NCBI GenBank assembly: GCA_963565915.1
Contig: OY751494.1
Coordinates: 2,604,001-2,668,000 of the forward strand
Reading direction: 5' to 3'
DNA from: Entoloma clypeatum
Taxonomy: Eukaryota; Basidiomycota; Agaricomycetes; Agaricales; Entolomataceae
Length of the DNA stretch: 64,000 nt
Shown: positions 56,324-64,000 of the stretch, in pieces
How positions within the stretch are numbered: the first letter of the stretch is position 1
Layout: the number at the start of each line of letters is the position of its first letter
Translations under genes and position numbers: made by a program
Notes under the pieces: model-generated
Databases searched by the model: none
The model's input: the letters and a program-made list of their open reading frames with translations, nothing else
Told to the model about the DNA's origin: nothing

Positions 56324-56756
56324 TGTAAGGGCGACCTTACAATCCAAGACTCAAACTCAGATACTTGCAAGGGAGATCCGAAGTTTAGATTGAGCAGTCT
56401 GATAAGTAATACAACACACACCTTGCAAGGGAGATCCGAAGAGAAAGTTCTAAGGATTCCCCTGCAAGCTAGCAAGATAAATAGTAAAATGAGATATGAA
56501 ATAAGAGATAAAACGAGACGCATGAATGATGAGCAATGATTGGGAGTAGCGATGAAGGATGAATGGAAACAAGATGAATGATAGTACCTGTGATCCGATG
56601 TGCGGAGTAGCAGATGGGGGCGGAGTTGTCAGATGCGGAGAGGTGGATAAGATGTCGGAGACAGCGGATATGATCAGAGGACGTCGGAGATGGTGGAATA
56701 GAAAGGAAAGAAAAAAAGGAAAGAAAAAGTGAAAAGTGAAAGTGGTTGCCCTTACA
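56324..56756 (-). repeat. 3' LTR of element 5
   Basis: 433 bp, TGTAAGGGC...GCCCTTACA on the minus strand, with complete ends. Near identical to the LTR at 46,059-46,488 in reverse. Confidence 0.9.
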
Positions 56757-56767
56757 TCACCCCCCCT

Positions 56768-59700
56768 TCAAGGCACAGCATCTTGATGTGTCAGGCAAAA
56801 TGAGTCAAATATCGCGGCGGCGATCCGCCGCGGAGCTCCCAGATGACGTCGGTAGAAGTTGCGGACTAGGCGCGGAGCGTGGACATTGTCTTCTGCTTCC
56901 CAGGAATTCTCTTCATAGCCATATCCCTTCCATTTGACCAAGAATTGAAGCTTGCCTTGATGCAGTCGGCTGTCCAAGAGGTTTTCAACATCGTACTCCA
57001 ATTCTTCTCCGACTACCGTCGGAGGCAGAGGAGAGCGGACTTGGCGTTGGAAAGGGTCATCGGGAACTAGTGAAAGTTTGACAACATGGAATACTGGGTG
57101 AACGCGGGACATGGAAGGGGGAAGGCGAAGTTCGTAGGCATGTGTTCCAACAGGTCGGACCACTGGGAAAGGGCCTACGTATCGATGTGCAAGTTTTTTT
57201 GTGGGTCAGGTGGTTTTGAGGTCTGATGAGTCTAAAAAGACCTTGTCCCCCGGGTGGAATGTCGAAGTGGTGCTCCGATGCTGGTTGTAGTATCGCGCCA
57301 TGTCGTCTTTTGCCTTTGTCAGTGCTGCGCGAGCCTCCTCTAGAGTGGACTTCATCCACTCGCTGAAATCCGCTACCGCCTCAATCTCTGTCCGCTTCTC
57401 ACGAGGTTCAAATCCCATGCACGGATGGCGGCCGGTGTCAATGTAGAACGGAGTTTGATGTGTCGATGCATGAACATGGTTGTTGTATGCAAATTCAGCC
57501 ATCGGAAGCCATTCGTCCCAATCGTCTTGACATTCATTGACGAATAGGCGAAGGTATTGTTCCAATCCTTGATTGACCCGCTCCATCTGTCCGTCCGACT
57601 GCGGATGGTAGGCTGTTGAGGCAGCAACCTTAATGCTAAGCAGCCTGTATAGTTCACGCATGAACTTGGCAACAAACTGTGGTCCTTGGTCGGAGACAAT
57701 GGCCTCCGGTAGTCAGTGGAGTTTCCAGACATTTTGAACATAGGAGCATGCAGTCCCGAGTGCGGAGATGTCGGAGTGCATCGGGATGAAGTGTCCCCGC
57801 TTCCCTACTGAGTCCACTATGACCATGATAGCGTCGTAGCCGTGGGCTTCTGGTAGTTCAGTAATGAAGTCAACACTGGTTACTTGCCATTGCTCTGTGG
57901 GGACCGGTAGCGGATTGAGCTCTCTGGAGGGCGGAGTGCGTCAGACCTTGGTGTGGAGGCATGGGTCGCATGTCTTGCAATATTGACCTATTGAACGAGA
58001 CATGTGTGGCCACCAGTAATTGCGCGACACCAGTTCCAAGGTTTTCCACTGTCCAGGATGTCTGGCCACCGGAGTGTCATGGTGTTGTGTGAGGATCTGA
58101 TGATGCAGTTGGGGATTGTTAGGAACATAGATATGATCCCTGAAGTAGAGCAAACCTTCCGCTTGCCTCCACTCCGCACTACGGACGGACCCCGCTCCGA
58201 CGGTCGGAAGGGATTTGACAACCTCCGCCACACTATCCTCCAGTAACCCCTCTCGGATTCCCTGTCAGACCTGGCAGAGGACGTCATGTTCTTCCCCTTG
58301 AACAGTTACCCCATGCATTGCTCGCACTGCAAACAATTCTGGTTGAAGAAGGATGATGTTTTCGTTGTCCCACGATCTGTCTCCGTGGTCCGCTTGTCGG
58401 GACAAAGTGTCGGACTTGCCCATTGACTTGCCAGGTTGATGGTGCATTTTGAAATCGAAACAAGCGAGGTATAAGGACCATCTAGCCTGTCATCGATTTA
58501 GTTTTTGAGCTGTCATGAAATACTCAAGATTTTTGTGGTCCGTCCAAATCTCCACTGTCTTCTCCGCTCCTTCAAGGAAGTGCCTCCACTCCTCCAATGC
58601 ATGGACCACCGCCAACATCTCCTTGTCATAGATCTTGTAGTTGCATTCCACCGGACTTAGGCTTTTGGAATAGAATGCGACAGGGTGCCACTTACCGTCC
58701 TCTGTTGGTTGGGACAGTACTGCTCTGGTTGCAAAGTCCAAGCTATCTGCTTCTATCCGCCACTCCTTTCCATGATCAGCTAAGACCAGGATCGGAGCGG
58801 ATGTAATCCTCCGCTTCAACTCCGCAAATGCGGACACTTCTCTCTCCCTCCAAGACCAGAGGTGCCCTTTCTTCGTGAGCTCGAAAAGAGGGCGCGCAAT
58901 GTCTGAAAACCCTTCAATAAAATGGCAATAGAAGTTAGTGAATCCCAGAAAGGACTGTACTTCTCGGACATTTGTCGGAGCAGGCCACTCCACGACCCCC
59001 GCTACCTTCACCGGATTCATCTCTACGTGTCCTTGTTCAATAATAAGGCCTAGGTATTCAATGTGTGTTTGTTCAAACTCGCATTTCTCTAGTTTTAGAT
59101 AGAGTTTGTGTTCGCGAAGTCGTTCCAGTATGATCTGTGTGACTCTCCGATGCTCCGCAAGGGTCTCCGTGAAGATGAGTATATCGTCGAGGTAAACACA
59201 GACTACACCTTCAGTGATAAGGTCCTGAAAGATCTCGTTCATCATAGTCTGGAATGTGGATGGACTATTAGTGAGGCCGAAGAACATCACCAATGGTTCA
59301 TAGAGTCTATGATTGGTCTGAAAAGCGGCCTTCCACTCGTCTCCAGGTTTTATCCGCACATTGTTGTAGCCCCAGCGGATGTCGAGCTTGGTGAAGTATT
59401 GGGCGCGTTGAAGTTTATTGATCAGTTCGGATATGAGCAGAAGCGGATACTTGTTTTTGATAGTTTTGGAATTGAGTGACCGGTAGTCTTGTACAAGACA
59501 AAGGGAGCCATCCTTCTTCTTGATGTAGAATACCGGAGATGCCATCGGAGACTTGGAAGGGCGGATCCGACCAGTTGCAAGGTTTTCCTCCAAAAACACG
59601 TTGAGTTCCTTCTGTTTGTTCGGAGCAAGCAGATATACCTTACAACCCGCCGGAGAGGCGTCCGGAACAAGTTCAATGGCATGGTCCCAAGTCTGCTCTT

Positions 59701-60696
59701 CCGGTAAGGTGTCGAAAGAGGTCTTTGAGAATACATCTTCAAAGTCAAACAAGTGGTCTGGTACAGAGTCCCGGAAAGATTTAGGTTTTTGGTTACTGAG
59801 GAAGGCCTCCGATAGACATTGCGAGATATTGGATGAAGCACAGATGAACTCCGCCTCCGTGGGTACTGTTCTGACAAAAAGGCGATCTCCCTCCTCAAAC
59901 TCATCCTCTTCCTCAGTGTCTTCTGCTAACTCCTCCGCTTCCTCTCCTTCTGTGACATCCTCCACCCATGGGCCACATGGAGCCTCCTCTTCTAGACTGG
60001 ATGTCAGAGTGGAACCCATCCGACAGGCTCGGATGCGGACTTGTTCAAACTTCCGCTCCTTCCACTCTTGGGCTGCCTCCTGGTGGCATGTCCGACATCG
60101 TGCAGGACACCGGCTCATCTTCACTTCCCCTGAAGTCCAATCTACCTTGGGGTTGTGTTCTTTGAGCCAAGTGAAGCCTAACACAATTTCTTGTTTTCCC
60201 AAACTTGTGACTGCAAGCTGGGTCCGTTCCGAGTGATCCCGATAGCGGAGCACTACATCCAACACCTCCGTTATTACTCCGGCCTCATTTGGAGTTCCGT
60301 CAATGTTGTATACCAGAATTGCGTGTTGTAGTTTTTGAGTAGAGAGTCAATGTTTCTCGACCAGAGTGCGTTCAATAAACGACCCTGTTGCCCCACTGTC
60401 GAGTAAGGCCTTTTGTGATAGTGTGTCTTTGGTGTCGGTAGTTTCAAGAACTATGTCTAGTTCAATAGAATTGTCAGAGTGAGCTGAGGCGAGGACATAT
60501 TGTTTTGGAAGCCGACGCTCCCATTTAGAGAGGCGAAGGCGGATGGGATTTGCGGAGTTGGGTGCGACTATGGGATCGTTTGCAGGCTTAGAGATGGAGG
60601 GTATAGGATCATATTGTTCCATAAATAAGGCAGCATAACAATTTTTAGCAGACAACGAGGGCGCACTGTTCACTCGCTGTGGGGAGGAAAATCCTC
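56768..60696 (-). pseudogene. pol: pol, element 5, broken by six stops
   Basis: Mirror of the element 2 pol. The 591-codon open stretch recurs at 60,265-58,490, and the chromodomain segment at 57,163-56,768 has the same translation as 45,652-46,047. Protease, RT (YLDD) and integrase motifs are recognisable; no intact protein. Confidence 0.93.
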
Positions 60697-61824
60697 CTGT
60701 CCTTCCTCCGACTCCGCAGACTCCGTGGGCAGAACGGAGTTGCCTTCCGCTGCGTCCTTGACCACGAGTTGTTCCATAACAAACTCGTCCTGCTCCTCCG
60801 TTGTCATGAAGCGAACATTGAAGCGAAGGGGGCATTCACGACTAAAGTGACCCATTTTGTTACATCTGAAGCATGCATTGGCATTCTTGCCTTTGACGCG
60901 TGAAGTATCAATGTCCATTGCATTAGGGTCCCTTGTCGGCGGAGCGGGTGCGGATGCGAGCGGAGCTGTACGTGGAGTGAATGGAATGTAGGGGCGAGGG
61001 AATACTGAGGTGCCAGGTACTCTTGGTCCGACAACGTTGCGGAAGGCGGAGGTGCGGGTTGGAGCAGTGGCTTTGAAGGCTTTGTTGGCAATCCTATTGT
61101 CGTCATTGACTCGTGCTGCAGAGTACCACTCATCGGGGTTGTCATCCACAGGCTGTCCGTGGGTCAGGGTGGCAATCTCGTTCTGAATGTCGGAACAGAG
61201 ACCATGGCAGAATTTGAGTATGATGTTGGTATCCTCCTGATAGCCCGCTTTGTCAATGTAGTCTTTGAACTTGTCAATATAGGTCTCGACATCCCGTTGA
61301 CCTTGATAATAGGATTCTCCTTTGAGGATCAGTCTTGCGTCCTGTTACTCATTCTTCGGAGTGAACTCCGCTGTAAAGACTGCATGGAAGTCCACCCAAG
61401 TCCGATAAGGCGGAGCACCGGTCCTCCGCTCCTGTCGGATAATGCAATCCACAAAGCGTGCTGCGCGTCCACTCTTCATGAAAGATAAGGCCCAATAAAT
61501 TTTAGCGTGGTCATCTGTGAACTGTTCCGGAGCCAGCCCCATAAACAATTCACAGGAGTTTAGAAAGGTCCAGCCATTTGCACATGATCCATCGAAGTCC
61601 AACGGACTGGCAGGTTTTGCTCAACGCATGCCCGGATTGGCCGGAGCGAGCAGAGCGGGTATAATAGTGGGTGCGGGAGCAGGTGGGATAGGTGGCAGAG
61701 CTGGGGCAGGAATTGCGTTGAAGGCAAGGAGGAGTTGGTCAAGTTGAGTCGAGATATCAGCGAGAGTTTGACGTTGTTCCTGGAACTCGTGCTCGAGCTG
61801 TTCAAGGCGATTGGGGTCATCCAT
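60670..61824 (-). pseudogene. gag: gag, element 5, broken
   Basis: Mirror of element 2 gag with the same two early stops (near 61,621 and 61,345) and the surviving zinc knuckle CFRCNKMGHFSREC. ATG 61,824, end 60,670. Confidence 0.92.
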
Positions 61825-61985
61825 TACTATGCGCTGAGCAGAATCACCAGTTATGGAGAGGTAATTAGAAGAACTGGAAGGGGTGTGAGATGTATCGGAG
61901 TCAGACGCGGACGAAGCTGCTCCAAAGCGTGGAATCGTGACAACGATGCAATCGGACCCGGTCCAATTAGAAGAGAACTTTCTAC

Positions 61986-62405
61986 TGTAAGGGCGACCTT
62001 ACAATCCAAGACTCAAACTCAGATACTTGCAAGGGAGATCCGAAGTTTAGATTGAGCAGTCTGATAAGTAATACAACACACACCTTGCAAGGGAGATCCA
62101 AAGAGAAAGTTCTAAGGATTCCCCTGCAAGCTAGCAAGATAAATAGTAAAATGAGATATGAAATAAGAGATAAAACGAGATGCATGAATGATGAGCAATG
62201 ATTGGGAGTAGCGATGAAGGATGAATGGAAACAAGATGAATGATAGTACCTGTGATCCGACATGCAGAGTATCGGATGGGGGCGGAGTCGTCGGATGCGG
62301 AGAGGCGGATAAGATGTCGGAGACAGTGGATACGATCGGAGGACGTCGGAGATGGTGGAATAGAAAGGAAAGGAAAAGTGAAAAGTGAAAGTGGTTGCCC
62401 TTACA
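61986..62405 (-). repeat. 5' LTR of element 5
   Basis: 420 bp, complete 9 bp inverted ends. Shorter T-rich start than the 3' LTR, and different CpG states at many sites (for example GTCCTCCGATCG here against GTCCTCTGATCA). This is the only original-type 5' LTR for the element 2/5 pair. Confidence 0.88.
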
Positions 62406-62996
62406 CCAGCCCACTTCTCCCATGGTTCCTGCCTGCCTGTCAGAACCCTTGCCGATGTTGGGCCCAGACCAGTCCCCTGTCTGATTAGACTGGCCATGGT
62501 CTGGTTTGCTCCAGGTTCAGCACTTTTTCATTGAACCTAAACCTATACCTCCAGGTTCAGTTCAGCAGTTTGTTGAACCGAAGCCTAAACCCCAAGGTCC
62601 AGGTTTGGACTGGGTTTGGACTGAGGTTTGGGGAAAAAACCTAGAAATTTGCATTCAAGTTGAGAGGTGGTAACTACATAGGCACTCTAACTATAGGTGG
62701 AGTGCAGACCTAACCTATCTGAGTTCGAAATACTTAACTTTTTTGTCCATGAGATAACTCAGCCAAACAATGAACCGAATTCCAACTCATGCCCATCAAC
62801 ATCGACAATGCCGCCGATAGCAACCACCAACAACCCTCCGAAGCTCCGAGGATGATCAATGACCTCCTGGGAATGGAGGACAGTTGTGACACAGGGAAAG
62901 GTGGCCAACCAGTTCGCAGGCCATGTGAGGACGCAGCCAAACCCAACTACTGCAGTCTCGTCCCCTTTTGTGTCCAACAGCCATACTTCACGCTTA
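62406..62996. other. Degenerate repeat-derived DNA, no gene supported
   Basis: Holds a GGTTCAG/GGTTTGG-rich tract (62,508-62,640) that looks like a C-to-T weathered form of the GGTTCGG tract at 32,572-32,722. Short frames at 62,734-63,016 (-) show no motif. Confidence 0.5.
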
Positions 62997-63725
62997 TCTT
63001 CACACCCAATGGCCACATCTCATACCCCTTCGTGCCCAACAGCTGTACCTCTGCGGCTCAGCCCAACATCCCTTCATGCCCAACGGTCATCCCTCACACC
63101 CAATGGCCATAGTTCACACTTAACAGCCATCCTTCATGCCCAATGGCCCCATCTCGTGCCCCTTCATGCCCAATGGCCGTACCTCTGCCCAATGTCCCTT
63201 CACGCCCAACAGTCATCCCTCACAACCAATGGCCGCATCTCGTTCCCCTTCACGCACAATGGTCATACCTCTGCCAAATGGCCTCCCTTCATGCCCAATG
63301 AATGGCCGTGTCTCGTCCCCTTCATGCCCAATGGCCGTACCTCTGCCCAACGGCCTCCCTTCATGCCCAACGGCCGTCCCTCACACCCAACGGCTGCGTC
63401 TCATGCCCCTTTGTGTCCAACGCCCCTACCTTCATGCACAGTGGCCGTACCTCTGCCCAACTGCCACATCTCATCCCCTTTGTGTCCAACGGCCGTACCT
63501 TCACGCCCAATGGTTATACTTCATGCTTAATGGCCATCCTTCACACCCTATGGCCATGTCTCGTGCCCCTTCATGCCCAATGGCTGTACCTCTGCCCAAC
63601 GGCCTCCCTTCACACCACACAGCTGTGTCTCATTCCCCTTCATGCCCAACGGCCATACCCCACACTTACCAGCCATCCTTCACATCCAACAGCCGCGTCT
63701 TGTCCCCCTTCATGCACTGGGAGGG
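62997..63725 (+). repeat. C-rich minisatellite CCCAAYGGCC, right array
   Basis: About 730 bp with the core CCCAA(C/T)(G/A)GCC every 20-30 bp, joined by spacers such as TTCATG, TACCTCTG and CCTCACA. Longer blocks repeat irregularly: a TACCTCTGCCCAA word recurs near 63,178, 63,266, 63,338, 63,448 and 63,588. All three forward frames are open for long spans (62,859-63,530, 63,136-63,735, 63,302-63,754), giving PNG- or HAQW-type peptide repeats. This is best explained by the lack of stop words in the unit rather than by a gene. Confidence 0.8.
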
Positions 63726-63754
63726 ACAGAGTTAGTTGTCGGCGAGGTTGGTAA

Positions 63755-64000
63755 GGACAGTTACATATGAGGACTTGTAATTTAGCTATTAAGCAGTAAA
63801 ATACATGGGCAGCCAGGCCCTGCCAGTTCTCAAAGATAAATGGATTCCTTTCTTTTCTCAGAACATTGTCCGTGAATTTGCCTGTTCATGTTTTCCAGAT
63901 TCCGATAAATTCAGCTGGCAGTGAATCACACTCTCAAGTCTCAATTCCTTATCATTCAGTACATTTTTCATCAGTACTTGGCTTTCAAAAGTTGGCCCAC
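63755..64000. other. Window end, no gene seen
   Basis: 246 bp of AT-rich sequence after the minisatellite. No motif or long frame recognised. Confidence 0.5.

Larger units (their letters stand above)
56324..62405 (-). mobile_element. Inverted copy of Gypsy element 2 (element 5)
   Basis: Full LTR-internal-LTR element on the minus strand. Positions pair with element 2 by x + y = 102,815 from 40,830/61,985 to 46,491/56,324, with no indel across about 5.66 kb and only a few substitutions seen (one near 40,902). All eight element 2 stops recur. Its 5' LTR (61,986-62,405, 420 bp) differs from its 3' LTR (56,324-56,756, 433 bp). The outer 5 bp flanks CATGC and CCAGC do not match. Confidence 0.95.

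Noticed and set aside
62997..63725. Possible CRISPR-like array
   Set aside because: Units are irregular in length and sequence, without constant repeats and unique spacers; the host is a eukaryote.
62859..63754. Three overlapping long frames in the right minisatellite
   Set aside because: All three frames are open, which shows lack of stop words in the repeat rather than coding selection.
1..64000. tRNA or rRNA genes
   Set aside because: No A/B-box pair with a foldable cloverleaf and no rRNA core sequence noticed when reading both strands; a tRNAscan/Infernal run would settle it.

Overview
This window looks like nuclear DNA of a basidiomycete fungus, most likely an agaricomycete. Genes are broken by many 45-70 bp GT-AG introns (two look like GC-AG), neighbours are tightly packed on both strands, and the proteins are fungal: a membrane-anchored aspartic protease, an agaricomycete-type trypsin-like protease, a kelch/heptahelical membrane protein and an IQGAP. 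I see no rRNA, tRNA or CRISPR array. The species cannot be named from the sequence.

Region 1 (1-31,835) is gene-rich. In order: the 3' part of an aspartic protease (+); a mitochondrial PPR protein (-); ribophorin I/OST1 (-); mitochondrial ribosomal protein uL22m (-), head-to-head with YOS1 (+); a GILT-like thiol reductase (-); a gene-poor gap; a trypsin-like protease (+); a three-finger C2H2 protein (-); a poorly resolved membrane-protein gene (-); a small basic/acidic protein (-), head-to-head with a kelch + b561-like membrane protein (+); a long disordered protein with DDxPL motifs (-); an ER HSP90 ending in HDEL (-), head-to-head with an IQGAP (+). Several serve the secretory pathway (OST1, YOS1, HSP90, GILT) or the mitochondrion (PPR, uL22m). 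They are housekeeping genes rather than a cluster.

Region 2 (about 32,000-62,405) is a nest of Ty3/Gypsy chromoviruses and their LTRs. Element 1 (34,710-40,829) has apparently identical 444 bp LTRs, an intact gag, and an intact pol with a C-terminal chromodomain. It shares its 3' LTR with element 2 (to 46,488), a decayed relative with eight premature stops, six of them CGA to TGA. Both lie as a tandem array inside a short ORF that follows an LTR of another family. A near-perfect inverted copy of element 2, with all its lesions, lies at 56,324-62,405; positions pair as x + y = 102,815. Between the arms are two more decayed minus-strand Gypsy elements: element 3 (46,790-52,483) and element 4 (52,484-55,992). 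Solo LTRs of a third family, two with perfect 5 bp target duplications, lie at 33,097 and 53,965.

Region 3 (62,406-64,000) holds a degenerate GGTTC-rich tract and a cytosine-rich minisatellite built on CCCAAYGGCC, open in all three forward frames. A related short array sits at 56,100-56,323.

The strongest biological signals are the large inverted duplication of an already dead retroelement, the CpG-transition (RIP-like) decay next to an intact sister copy, the solo LTR nested in gag, and an HDEL-tagged ER HSP90 in a fungus.
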